64,000 nucleotides of DNA from Haliotis asinina (taxonomy: Eukaryota > Mollusca > Gastropoda > Lepetellida > Haliotidae). This document shows, in pieces, positions 14,001 through 21,800 of this stretch (within the stretch, counting starts at the first letter, position 1; every line of letters begins with the position of its first letter). The stretch lies in contig NC_090288.1 of NCBI RefSeq assembly GCF_037392515.1, forward strand, positions 4,643,501-4,707,500. The letters are read 5' to 3'. A model generated the notes under the pieces. It was not told where the DNA came from. It worked only from the letters and a program-made list of their open reading frames with translations, and searched no databases. A program made the position numbers and the translations under genes.

Positions 14001-14563
14001 AAAACTTCAGTATGGATTTTGCAATGACTTCTGATAGTGTGCAATAAAAAAACGTAAAAACTGTTGAGTATGAAAACTTGTTTGAAGGATTAATTACTGA
14101 TCTGGTATGCCCGGAATATATTAAAAGCTTGCATAATCAAACAATTGTTGATGTAAATATGTGGTATAATATATGCATGTATATCACAGAAAATAAATGT
14201 ATGTAAGAGCAATTCTTCCAAACAATACAAAACAAAATATACATATGTACATAATCTTTTTCGTTATAAGAATTCAGTATCGCATAATAATCACACTTAA
14301 ATTTACAAATAAAAATACCGGGTTACGGTTTCTAAAACCCACAAAACTTTATTAAAAATGTTGAAACGGTTAATTTTTTTACATGATATTTTTAGTAGAA
14401 ATTAAGAGATCTTGTTTATAAGCTAGAGGCAAATGTGGACTGCTACAAGTTATGTACTGTAGAATCCACCGTCGTGTTTCCTGGAATAGCCGCCATTGGT
14501 GCCAGCGCTGTGGGGGCTCTCTACAGTGACAGGGGAGATAAGTACGGTGGGATTAGTAAGTGA
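2083..14563 (+). CDS. Unrecognised gene: low-complexity protein with 12-residue repeats and hydrophobic C-terminus
   Basis: Eight candidate exons (2083-2093, 3562-3669, 4015-4119, 4877-4933, 5488-5568, 5858-6246, 7807-7925, 14399-14563) join in one frame to give about 344 residues; a variant using 6904-6953 and acceptor 7836 gives about 351. The product starts MDNGINYSGTGLPP and is rich in Ser, Thr, Pro, Glu and Ala. A possible helix (LNQQEIQAFYRESLLAMEAAE, residues about 54-74) is followed by 12-residue repeats of the type ATTSAADDSVSR in the fifth-sixth exon region. The C-terminus carries a charged amphipathic stretch (KLRDLVYKLEANVDCYK) and then a hydrophobic segment (TVVFPGIAAIGASAVGALY), which suggests membrane anchoring. 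I do not recognise a family. It converges with CFAP276. Exon 1 and the last two junctions are the least certain. Confidence 0.5.
3562..3669 (+). CDS. Unrecognised gene, exon 2
   Basis: Acceptor TTTGTGTAG at 3561, donor GTGAGT at 3670, 108 nt, phase 2 in and phase 2 out. Encodes INYSGTGLPPVETPSSSED and onward to LPEKQG, a Ser/Pro/Glu-rich stretch typical of a disordered region. The reading frame ends just after the donor, as expected of a true exon boundary. GC content is clearly above the flanking introns. Confidence 0.55.
4015..4119 (+). CDS. Unrecognised gene, exon 3
   Basis: Acceptor TTCACTTTCAG, weak donor GTCTGT at 4120, 105 nt, phase 2 in and out. Encodes ESPEPPSSPELPALNQQEIQ, then AFYRESLLAMEAAE. 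The second half looks helical and is the least low-complexity part of the protein, so it is the best probe for homology searches. Confidence 0.55.
4478..4640 (+). repeat. Dispersed repeat family B fragment
   Basis: Contains ATGAGCATCGATCTACGCAA, the GATGACATGTGT motif and CCTTAGTCGCTTCTTACGAC, all shared with the copies near 12.0, 13.0, 26.5, 27.6, 40.2, 56.6 and 58.7 kb. It sits in intron 3 of the unrecognised gene. No coding capacity. Confidence 0.7.
4877..4933 (+). CDS. Unrecognised gene, exon 4
   Basis: Acceptor GTGGTTTCAG, donor GTAAGT, 57 nt, phase 2 in and out. Encodes SARKLGTSTTPNNELVFYDS when joined to its neighbours. It continues the frame of the exon before it without a stop. Confidence 0.55.
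5488..5568 (+). CDS. Unrecognised gene, exon 5
   Basis: Acceptor TTGTCTTCAAAG, donor GTACTT, 81 nt, phase 2 in and out. Encodes a Ser-rich run and then QTTNPETAGSRSNMAQSPHQ. The donor is not a strong match to consensus, so the exact end could shift. Confidence 0.5.
5858..6246 (+). CDS. Unrecognised gene, exon 6, carries the 12-residue repeats
   Basis: Acceptor TTTTTCTATACCAG, donor GTAAGA, 389 nt, phase 2 in and phase 1 out. It encodes MSLRSVVSDDVRCADVGAAT and then a repeat block in which ATTSAADDSVSR is repeated, four times without DNA change and with several diverged flanking copies (TPAADESITR, EPAADDSVPC). The block is acidic and Ser/Thr-rich, suggesting a flexible, possibly glycosylated or phosphorylated region. 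The opposite strand is also open across the block, but only because the repeat lacks stops there. Confidence 0.6.
6011..6154 (+). repeat. 36-bp perfect coding tandem repeat
   Basis: Four head-to-tail 36-bp units (6011-6046, 6047-6082, 6083-6118, 6119-6154) are identical; diverged copies flank them at about 5940-6010 and 6155-6200. Each unit contains CACGTG at the unit border. The period is a multiple of three, so changes in copy number keep the reading frame and add or remove 12 residues. Confidence 0.9.
6904..6953 (+). CDS. Unrecognised gene, optional exon
   Basis: A 50-nt segment between ATTTACTTCCAG and GTAGGT that stays open in the incoming phase 1 (VIPATRETTDIRKRIRR). It ends in phase 0, so it can only be joined to acceptor 7836, since acceptor 7807 in phase 0 meets a stop. 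If it is skipped, acceptor 7807 in phase 1 is open. It may be an alternative exon or not an exon at all. Confidence 0.35.
7427..7555 (-). repeat. Dispersed repeat family B, diverged fragment
   Basis: Contains TCCAAGTTGTATAGATCGATGC followed by a CATCACTGGA motif, in the order expected for the family B reverse strand. It is too diverged for firm borders. It lies within an intron of the unrecognised gene. Confidence 0.35.
7807..7925 (+). CDS. Unrecognised gene, exon with first hydrophobic stretch
   Basis: Acceptor ACCATTATTTTCAG; phase 1 in gives GIPPISPAIQMLLWPELGSL, then AKPAITAATLPLALLDMCVE, ending at a weak GTCAGA donor in phase 0. A second acceptor at 7835 (CGGCCATTCAG) starts the exon at MLLWPELG in phase 0. 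Longer forms reach a stop (TAG at 7947) a few codons past the donor, so the exon must end before that. The hydrophobic stretch TAATLPLALLDMCV is too short to call a certain membrane helix. Confidence 0.45.
9240..10040. repeat. Degenerate AT-rich satellite with a 111-bp duplication
   Basis: A motif close to TCTAATCATGAACAGAAATA recurs roughly every 40-60 bp. Inside it, 9514-9624 and 9625-9735 are a direct tandem duplication of 111 bp that differs at one visible base (GCTCAT versus GTTCAT). The high identity implies a recent event in an otherwise old array. Confidence 0.75.
11690..12076 (+). repeat. Dispersed repeat family B, long form
   Basis: Begins with GCAAGTCAGGGGCATGGATT and ends with the family B core (ATCGATCTACGCA, CTTACGACAAACATAGG, CTAACCTGGATGTTCAC). 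The same two-part order, with GGGGCATGGA first and the GTGAATGAGTGAG-type head embedded, recurs at 27370-27785. The long form therefore seems to be a real composite element. Confidence 0.6.
12838..13095 (-). repeat. Dispersed repeat family B, nearly full length
   Basis: From GTGAAGGTCCGTGG to ACTCACTCGCTCACTCACT. On the minus strand it reads from an (AGTG)-type end through a tRNA-unrelated body with AATATTCCAGGTATAT, ATCGATT, TTACGACAAGCAT and ends in GACCTTCAC. It is one of the more complete copies, matching 26379-26605 in the same orientation. Confidence 0.75.
13225..13325 (+). repeat. Dispersed repeat family B fragment
   Basis: Contains ACCACAAGCATGGGTTACTG and CTAATCCGGACATTCATGGG, the downstream third of family B. 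The upstream part is missing or too diverged to recognise. Confidence 0.5.
14399..14563 (+). CDS. Unrecognised gene, last recognised exon
   Basis: After a TAGTAG tandem acceptor, an open frame in phase 0 encodes KLRDLVYKLEANVDCYKLCT, then VESTVVFPGIAAIGASAVGA and LYSDRGDKYGGISK before TGA at 14561. It shows a charged helix-like stretch followed by an 18-20 residue small/hydrophobic segment, the order expected of a tail anchor. The final codons overlap a perfect GTAAGT donor (14556-14561), so this may instead be an internal exon with more coding sequence downstream. An ATTAAA at 14652-14657 could serve polyadenylation if it is terminal. Confidence 0.5.
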   Translation, partial: KLRDLVYKLEANVDCYKLCTVESTVVFPGIAAIGASAVGALYSDRGDKYGGISK

Positions 14564-16097
14564 AGAGGGGCAACTCCATCAAACAGGCACCTGACAACCA
14601 GACCACAGTTTGAGTTTTATGGGATGAAATATATCCAATACATTTTCTTTAATTAAATTTATTTGTTACATCTTGATATTGAAGGGTCAAAAATAGCTGA
14701 GAAATGTTACATTTTTCTCAAATAGTTTAGAAAAAATCTCTGAAATCAAAGTCGATTTTGACAATTCTTTTATGAAGAATTCTGTTCTAGATTCAAATTA
14801 CTAACTGAACTGTTAATTAAGAAGGTCCAAATCAAACATCTTGATCAAACGAAAATTGTTTTTGTTCTGAAACATCTGCAGAAAATCAGCAAATTTCACT
14901 CTCAGTTTTAAATTCATTGAAATTTTCTTTCTCTTTTCTCCATCTAATTTTATTGATAGGATTTAATACAAAGGCAGGTTTTCATGTTGTATCCCATTAG
15001 ACTTCATCAACTGATGGCTGATGGGTGAGATGCTTGGATGAAGGGGGCCAAAGAAAGGAAGTCAGTCAATGCAACTATTGAAAGGAACATTCATTATGAG
15101 AATAATTTTACTCCAAACAAACAGAGATTTCACTGAACTTTTTAGGTTTCAAACTATCAAATACATATTGATAATGAAACATTTTGAGTATCTTTTCAAA
15201 ATTTTAAATCAAAACTGCTACAAAATTTGTCCTAGTTTTTCACTCATGTCAAAAAAGTTTGAAAGAAGGCACAAAGTTAAAACTAGTTCTACTGACTAGT
15301 AGCATCTAGCTCAAAGGGACATTAAGGACAAAGTTCACATTGGAAATAAGTTCTTGAATGTCCATGCAAGTCGTCTACAGCAGTTAGTACTATGAACAGA
15401 CAAGAAACTGAAAGATGAAGGAGGTTAAATGCAAGAGGTTATCAAAGCCATGGATGTTTGTTACACTGAGCTGCTTGTATCAATCAGTGTGATTAATATA
15501 CAGCATACCCTGTCTGATGAGGTGACCTTGAAGCATTTTCAGTAATATCATATTTCATAAAATTTCCTGAATAAAGAGTTTACTGTGATTTTTGTTTAGA
15601 TGATCAAAAATTAGTAGTGCTTGTTGTTGATTTCATCATGAAGGTGAAAATGCTGGTTTCAGATATACTACTCAAGAATTTTAAAAACACCTGATTTCTG
15701 TATGGTGATAGTTATTACTGCCATGGCAATGCAGATTAGTAAATGAGGTTAGTTTTGTGCTGCCGTTAGCAATATTCTAGGAATATCACGGCAGACACCA
15801 GAAATGGGTTTCACAGGTACCCAAGAGGGGAATCGATCTTCAGTATGACAAGCAAACACTTTAACTACCCGACTGCCCTACTGCCTCTCATGACAGTTTA
15901 ACTAAAGTTGTACATAAAATCAGGTGTTCAGGAGGAAAATGTGTATCCAGCAAATGGATATCTTAAATGATGTGTGGATGTGTCTGGTACAAATTTGCTA
16001 GTTTCAGTTAGAGCTCCAGCAAGATACTGGGTGTGGCCAGTTTCAGAAGATGTAAGCAGTCAGACAGAGGATTGTGAGTGTTTAGACAGAAAGAAAA
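14564..16097. other. Convergent intergenic region
   Basis: Between the 3' ends of the unrecognised plus-strand gene and minus-strand CFAP276. It is AT-rich and presumably contains both 3' UTRs. The only structured item is an inverted SINE at 15746-15887. I found no further exon. Confidence 0.5.
15746..15887 (-). repeat. (ACTC)-family tRNA-derived SINE, minus, diverged
   Basis: On the minus strand it shows TAGTTAAAGTGTTTGCTTGTC, GAAGATCGATTCCCC (B-box region), GGTACC, CATTTCTGGTGTC and TGATATTCCTAGAATATTGC, in the same order as the well preserved copy at 18767-18933. It lacks a preserved repeat tail. Confidence 0.7.
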
Positions 16098-16168
16098 TCA
16101 AGAGCAAAAAAATCCTCCATCAGGTTTTCTAGAATAGCCTTTGTTTGTTGTCTGTGTATGGTGGCTCT
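16098..16168 (-). CDS. CFAP276 exon 4 (terminal)
   Basis: Acceptor TATTTCAG, phase 1 in, ends at TGA (16098-16100). Encodes ESHHTQTTNKGYSRKPDGGF and FCS; the GYSRK-DGGFF ending is the family's C-terminal signature. Too short to appear as a long open frame. Confidence 0.92.
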
Positions 16169-19100
16169 CTGAAATAGACATCACAACATCAGCAAATAAA
16201 AGTGAAGTGAAGAGAGGTTCAACTTTGTGATCAAAATTACTGCATTCATATCGTGACATGCAAGGTGTGTGAAAGACTGCCTGGACAAGTTTCTGAGAAA
16301 TTCTGGTTTTATAGTGTTAGCCAACTGAGATACACCTCACAACAATTCAGACATAGATATCACACTCTGTATTTTAACTTTAACCATGTTGGCCTTGGTT
16401 TATTATCCCATAAAAATTCATAAACCCAAATATATTCATAAAGTATTTCCAACATACATTTCAAAATCAAAACTACCAGGTCCTCAGGTCCACCAAAATA
16501 TGAGATTAAATCTTAACAATTCTGCTCACCCTTGCTTCTTGCTATTTCTAAAACTATCCATAGCACATATCAAACAACATCCTATTTATTTTTAAGACTG
16601 TAGTTCCTAATGTATAAATGTAAACAATCAAAACCATGTCAAAATTTGCAATGAGAAAATCTGATAAATATATGGAAATATTTTTCTTATATTAAAATAT
16701 GAAGATGTAAATGAAAGACTTGTGAAACTGTTTTTGTAAAATAAAGATACAAATATGGTGATTAGTGTGATGCAAACTATTGTGACATACTGAGAAAGAA
16801 TTTTCAACTCACCAATTGCATTCTTGATACAGTGGATGCTCTCCCTCTTCGTCTGTTCTGAGATGCTGATCGGATGGTCCATCAAGGGTGCTTCAGGAAT
16901 CACTACAACTGTTCTGTTCTTTAACACTCTCCTGTAACAAGTTACAAGCTGACATATCCAGTATGGACACACGTATATCACCTAGGGCTGGAACGGTTTC
17001 AAATTTTCTACCCAGATACCCCACTACCTATTCCCTACCCTACCTGGACACCTGTTACGTTCATTCCTGACATTAAATTTGCAAGACATGGCAACCCATT
17101 CTTCAGCCCAGAGGCTATAATTTTGAGTTTTTCCATATCTGTATTATATTCAAAAGAGGAGACAGTAAATTATGTCTAAATCCTCAAAGACAATACCACC
17201 TTGTAATCATAAAGGAATGACAGATTACTTTGTTTAATCTCTCAGTCAAATGATCGTAACCAGTCAGTTGTGTTGAGAATACCAGGGTCATTACCCACCC
17301 GGCCCGGTTATCTGGGTTACCTGTCCCAGCCCTAATATCAATAGTCTGGACACCAACTGCAGACCTTCTCTTGAAGGTCATTTTGTTCAGCAGCTATGAT
17401 TTTACTGGTCAGTATCACCAAACAAACTGATCCTAGTCAAAAAAGACTGGCTTTCAGATTGCATTTTCAAGTTAACTAACTGGAGTCCTCAATAATTTCT
17501 CAACAAGTATGATAATACAGAAGAATGTCCTTTCAAAATGAAAGAAATTTTGAAATGTCCTGTTTCGCCGATTATTTCCCTTTAAGCAAGACCCATTTAT
17601 TTCACGCATGTTTCAGGCATGACTGGTAAGTGGAAAACTGTCATATCATAACCTTTTTATCATATCATTCTGTGCCAGTGTAGTAGCCAGGCAATACAGC
17701 TGATATGGATTTTCAGCGCCTGGGCTGATATGCCCGATATACATTTTCTGCTCAAGTGGTCAGTATAGACATGTGCTGATAGCCAGTACTGCATGTGCAA
17801 TAGTGTCCATATTATTGATAGGTATATGATAAAAGCCATTATAAAACTCTGCTTTAAGATTTATAATAGGATGTAACTATATCAAGTAATCTCAACAGTG
17901 ACAGTTAAAAGTTTATTTATATTGGTCAGGCCTCCATGAAACTGACTTGAATGTTTGCTATTGCTCTGGTCAACACATTCACAGGAAAGGGAAATCTGTG
18001 TAGATGTTGTGTGAAATGCTCCTTATGCATGAATCAAGTGAAACAACATTTGTATCAGTTTCCACCAGTGATGTTAGCTGACAGAGGCAACAACATTCCA
18101 TGAAATAGCTAACAGAGCAAAATGAGTTAACAAAGTCAACATTACCAGGCAACTGATGTGAATGAGCGTGGTTACCAAGGGTACAACTGACTTTGAGGAG
18201 CCAGACAAGAGTGGCATTGAGACAACAACTCAGTGTGATGTAATGAAAACGTGTACATTCTGCCCTGATACAAAAAGTACTGTCAGTGCCTTTGATTAAT
18301 TTTATAACTGACCCGTGTTCCCTGCCAAGAGTCTCAGGCTGGAGAAGAGTTTCATTCTTATCCATGAGGAACTCTGCATGATGGTTATATTCTGACTTCA
18401 GTACAAAGTCCAGGCTGTCCTGGGGTGCTACAGGGTCGTAGTGTTGAATCTCTCGCCTTGTGCTGCTGAGGGTGTGCTTCGTGTTCAGACGGTTCCAAGG
18501 GTCCTGCTTCTGGGCCAGATGTGTTGGAACACCATACGGTTCTTTCTGAAATGGGAGTAAAACACTAGACTTAGATGTATAGAACATTTATCTTACCTAC
18601 ATGTGTGGTTAGTGATAACGGAAATGAATGGGATTTAGATTTTTAAAATCCTTCATGATTTAAACCCAGTCAAAAACATGGAAGTGCACTGAAAAATGGT
18701 CTAAGTAAACATAGTCTCAGTATTTTTTGTTACACTAGTAGGAGGTAATCTTAGAGTGACCTATGAGTGAGTGAGTGAGTTTGGTTTTACGCCGCTTTTA
18801 GCAATATTCCAGCGATATCACGGCGGGGGACAAGAGAAAATGGGCCTCACACATTGTACCCATGTGGGGAATCGAACCTGGGTCTTCGGCGTGACGAGCG
18901 AACGCTTTAACCACTAGGCTACCCCACCGCCCCAGAGTGACCTATGACCAACCAATCGAACGCAAAATGGTCAAACAAATTTAACCAATCAGACAACGGC
19001 TACTGTTTAGGGTTTGGCGGGACATACAAAATTACACACTGTTGACAGCGTTGTAGCGTGTTCCGTGTGCATTGTGCAAAAGCGAACATAAGGAAAATAG

Positions 19101-20135
19101 CATTCGGAATTGTTTGGGTACAGACATTTTCTAGGTAAAACTTCAAAAAGGTATGTACAAATGTCCACTTTCACGATACGGTAAGCTGTGTTCTGATTGG
19201 TTAGTCTGAAAGGTTACCTGACATGACCTCCTACTAGGGTTTGATAGACTCAGTAGAGGAGTGTAATGAATAATACTGAGACTAAGTTTACTTAGACTGA
19301 CTATGAAAGAAAATGCTTTAAGTGCATATGTCAGTCTAAGAAATTTTACTTGGAAAGGCTTCCACCCTTATCCCCTCTTAAGCTTCATTCTAGTCAAACG
19401 ATACACCAGAATATATGTTCCTCATCTGACAAGGATGAGTTTTAACATGTTGTTTTAATTGTATCTTAATAATATTAAAAGACATAACAAAATTTTTAAA
19501 ATGCCACTCCAAGAAAATGTCCTTCATAGTTAAAGTTAGGTGGGGATACAGGCGGAAGTCTTACACTCAGCGTATCAATGGATGAGGCACATAGATGACA
19601 CCACCCAGGATTTGTTATCAATAAATACACAGTATAATTTGTGAGCTATGCTGAGATCAGTTATCCAACGATAAAAAAAACAAATAGCGGTAGCTTAAAG
19701 ACAGTTCAACCCTGAAACGGGTCAGTTATTATCTCCAAACAAATGTTTGTAAGCAAACACATGTATGACAACACTGTCAACAGTAGTTTGCCAATTATTA
19801 TGAATAAAATATATGCATTATTACTTGTTGCTATGGGGGATACATTCTGGTCACAAGAAGTTGAGCAATGTTCAATTATGCCCTAATTGTAACATAATTA
19901 CACAAACAAGTAATGCAGACACTGAAATGAAAAAAAAACAAACAACTTGGGTGATAACTTGTGTTGAGCGTGTTCTGAGATTGAAACTATTCAAAGTGAT
20001 GACAGGCCAGCATAAGTTTGAACAGTTTCGGTCTTTCAATACATACTATATACTTACCATGGTTTGTCGAGGTCCAGCGAAATTTTCATCATTCTGCAGC
20101 TTTGGGAAAGGGTATGGATCGCGTAGAGACATCAT
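16098..20135 (-). CDS. CFAP276 (C1orf194), ciliary doublet-microtubule protein, complete
   Basis: Four exons join without a phase break (20058-20135, 18313-18545, 16813-16931, 16098-16168) and give 166 residues; from memory the human protein is about 169. Diagnostic motifs in order: RDPYPFPKLQND near the N-terminus, YGVPTHLAQKQDPWNRLN, RREIQHYDPVAPQDSLDF, EYNHHAEF, KRESIHCIKNAIG and a C-terminal NKGYSRKPDGGFF. These match the human protein in order and spacing. CFAP276 is a small protein of motile-cilium axonemes, reported on the inner surface of the doublet microtubules; human variants have been tied to Charcot-Marie-Tooth disease. It is divergent from ELAPOR and convergent with the gene to its left. 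The exon 2 donor is GTCAGT, which is unusual. Confidence 0.93.
16813..16931 (-). CDS. CFAP276 exon 3
   Basis: Acceptor TTGTTACAG, donor GTGAGT, 119 nt, phase 2 in and phase 1 out. Encodes GRVLKNRTVVVIPEAPLMDH and ends in KRESIHCIKNAIG, aligned with the KKESIHSIQGSI stretch of the human protein. Confidence 0.92.
18313..18545 (-). CDS. CFAP276 exon 2
   Basis: Acceptor CTCCCATTTCAG, donor GTCAGT, 233 nt, phase 0 in and phase 2 out. Encodes KEPYGVPTHLAQKQDPWNRL and on through SLDFVLKSEYNHHAEFLMDK to the donor. It is the most conserved part of the protein. The C at donor position +3 is unusual, but the phases on both sides require this end. Confidence 0.92.
18699..19298. mobile_element. MITE-like inverted-repeat element interrupted by a SINE
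   Basis: The outer ends GTCTAAGTAAACATAGTCTC (18699-18718) and its near-complement ACTGAGACTAAGTTTACTTAG (ending 19298) are inverted repeats. The homology continues inward (TACACTAGTAGGAGGT against ACCTCCTACTAGGG). A subterminal CCAACCAATCGAAC is mirrored by GTTCTGATTGGTTAG. Without the SINE the element is about 420 bp. It has no coding capacity, as expected of a non-autonomous DNA transposon. A related end occurs near 43160. It lies in CFAP276 intron 1. Confidence 0.7.
18767..18933 (-). mobile_element. Full-length (ACTC)-tailed tRNA-derived SINE with target-site duplication
   Basis: Flanked by identical 14-bp direct repeats AGAGTGACCTATGA (18753-18766 and 18934-18947). On the minus strand: GGGTAGCCTAGTGGTTAAAG (A box), GGTTCGATTCCCC (B box), a body with CCGCCGTGATATCGCTGGAA, GCTAAAAGCGGCGTAAAACC and an (ACTC)n tail. 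It is the best preserved copy of this family here and defines its borders. Confidence 0.9.
20058..20135 (-). CDS. CFAP276 exon 1
   Basis: Starts at the first of two adjacent ATG codons (20133-20135), encodes MMSLRDPYPFPKLQNDENFA and GPRQTM, and ends in phase 0 at a GTAAGT donor. RDP(Y/F)..P.L.NDE is the conserved start of the family. Either ATG may be used. Confidence 0.92.
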
Positions 20136-20190
20136 CTTGACAGAGAAGTGAAAGCACAATGCTGACTGATCCACTCACAACGTTGTATTA

Positions 20191-20204
20191 AATACTATAG
20201 CAAC
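20191..20204 (-). promoter_or_regulatory. Candidate RFX X-box upstream of CFAP276
   Basis: On the minus strand GTTGCTATAGTATT resembles the X-box GTTGCCATGGCAAC: a nearly perfect first half-site, a 2-nt spacer and a weaker second half. It lies 56-69 bp before the CFAP276 start codon. RFX factors drive cilium genes through such sites in many animals. The match is partial. Confidence 0.35.
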
Positions 20205-20656
20205 CAAGAGAATCATGGGTAATCCATGCACTCGAAAACAAGTCCTTTAATGATACATTATTTTAACTCGTTGCAAATTGTTTAGTTTGCTGTCTTAAAC
20301 GATATGTTTCAACGATATGTTTCAGACAAGATATTGTTATTCCTATGCCTAGTTATTTTGGATGAAAATAAATATCATCCGGAATTTACCGAACGATGAC
20401 GAGATTCAAACTACATACACCTAACAACTAATCTTAGCTTATGATGCGTCCCAACGTCTTCTGGTGAAATTCTTCATCAAGCTTAACTTCTATTCCCAAA
20501 GCGCGTTTGAGTCTTCGTAAAATTATGATATAGTCTTCCTGGTCAAAGACACCCTTTGTGGTTAATTAAAACCCCATCGGTATTTTCTGTTTCCTTTCCG
20601 CTCAGTAAGTGTCACATCGAAATGAAGTGGTGTGTTATCTTGTCAACTACTTTTCT

Positions 20657-20821
20657 ATAAGAATGAAGATTTTATGGATATCAACTTCTTTATATGAGAA
20701 CACAACGTTTCAGAGTTAATGCTTACTCCTTCATCAGGTGATGATGAAGGAGTAAGCATTAACTCTGAAACGTTGTGTTCTCATATAAAGAAGTTGATAT
20801 CCATAAAATCTTCATTCTTAT
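20657..20821. repeat. Perfect palindrome, two 80-bp arms, 5-nt spacer
   Basis: Arm 20657-20736 is the exact reverse complement of 20742-20821, with loop GGTGA. Read from the centre leftwards on the minus strand it gives CTGATGA, a GGAGT...ACTCT stem with 8-nt loop, then GAAAC, the arrangement of a hammerhead-ribozyme catalytic core. Perfect arms indicate recent origin or an assembly/cloning fold-back. Confidence 0.95.
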
Positions 20822-21228
20822 GCATTTCACTTCTAAATGCCCTTCAAAGACTTGATACTTTTCTATATACTTTAACATGTACTTACTATACTGAACCCAC
20901 ATAAGGGATAAAGGATAGTCAGGGCTATCAAACCACGACCAGAGATTTTGCAAGTTGCCCTTCCTATGTCTTATCCTTTACTTACCAAAAGTAAAGGCGG
21001 TCCGAAGTAGCGAGAATCACTACTGGCTGTTTCAGATAGACCTGGCCAGGTATATATTATGATAAAGAATTTGTATTTCCATAGAATTATCTCCCAGGTC
21101 CATCACGTCAACATTCAAAATGCCATTAAAACACCAAAAAAAACCCCGGGGTATCCTAATTCAGTGGGGCGAAATAATCATCAGTCAGATATCTCCCCTC
21201 ATTAAATTCCCTCCTGAGATGCCATATT

Positions 21229-21345
21229 CCAGTTAAGTACATCAATGTTCACGCTGTTGATCAGTGGATTGTCTGGTCCAGCACCGATTATTACAGATCG
21301 CCCCCCAAAAATGCAATATTGCTGAGTGAGGTGATAAACAAACAA
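21229..21345 (-). repeat. Dispersed repeat family B fragment
   Basis: Contains CAATGTTCACGCTGTTGATC, GGATTGTCTGGTCCAG and AATATTGCTGAGTGAGGTGA in the family B reverse-strand order. Ends in a short (AAAC)n run. Confidence 0.65.
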
Positions 21346-21715
21346 ACAAACAAATCACCCGTTCTTATTGTTCAGTTCTGTAGTGCACTCGGATACAGAA
21401 CTGATTCTACAAAATGAACCGTCAGTACATTTTCAAGCTAACTGTTGTAAACGGAGCGTCTATATATGCTATATACAGTAACTTAGACTGAAGCAGTGTC
21501 TGTTTTATTCATGTCTCCTGATATTATTTGTTATTGCTGAGTTATTGTTTCATAAACCGTTTCATTAACTGACATGGCTACAAGCGAAGTGACCGTCCAA
21601 ACAAGCAAAGAAAAGCATTTACACATGAATTCAGATTATTAAATAAACGAAGCCAAATGAGACAGACAAAGACAATGGCACTCACCTATATTAAATAATG
21701 TAAGTGTGTGCACAG

Positions 21716-21800
21716 AGTGCTTTCTGCGCCAAGCCCAAGAGGTTCTGTTAAGGCGTCCGGCTTCGGATCAGATCGTTCGAATCCCAGCACGAGACTCGGA
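21716..21800 (+). repeat. tRNA-Arg-like SINE head or tRNA pseudogene
   Basis: TTAAGGCGTCCGGCTTCGGATC resembles the D-arm/anticodon region of tRNA-Arg(UCG), and CGTTCGAATCCC gives a B box. The acceptor arms do not pair well and the variable region is short, so it is unlikely to be a functional tRNA. It lies about 650 bp upstream of ELAPOR exon 1a. Confidence 0.5.

Larger units (their letters stand above)
7926..14398. other. Large intron of the unrecognised gene
   Basis: About 6.5 kb with no convincing exon. It includes very AT-rich DNA (8.0-10.0 kb), a degenerate satellite with repeated AATCATGAACAGAA motifs (about 9240-10040), and family B repeats at 11.7-13.3 kb. A hidden exon here cannot be excluded because the phases on either side match (phase 0 to phase 0). 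Confidence 0.45.

Noticed and set aside
17979..18587. Single 202-codon gene on the minus strand
   Set aside because: Only 18313-18545 is exon; the rest of the frame is intron sequence on either side of CFAP276 exon 2.
18767..18933. Functional tRNA gene
   Set aside because: A and B boxes are present, but the sequence continues into a SINE body with (ACTC) tail and target-site duplications and does not fold as a tRNA.
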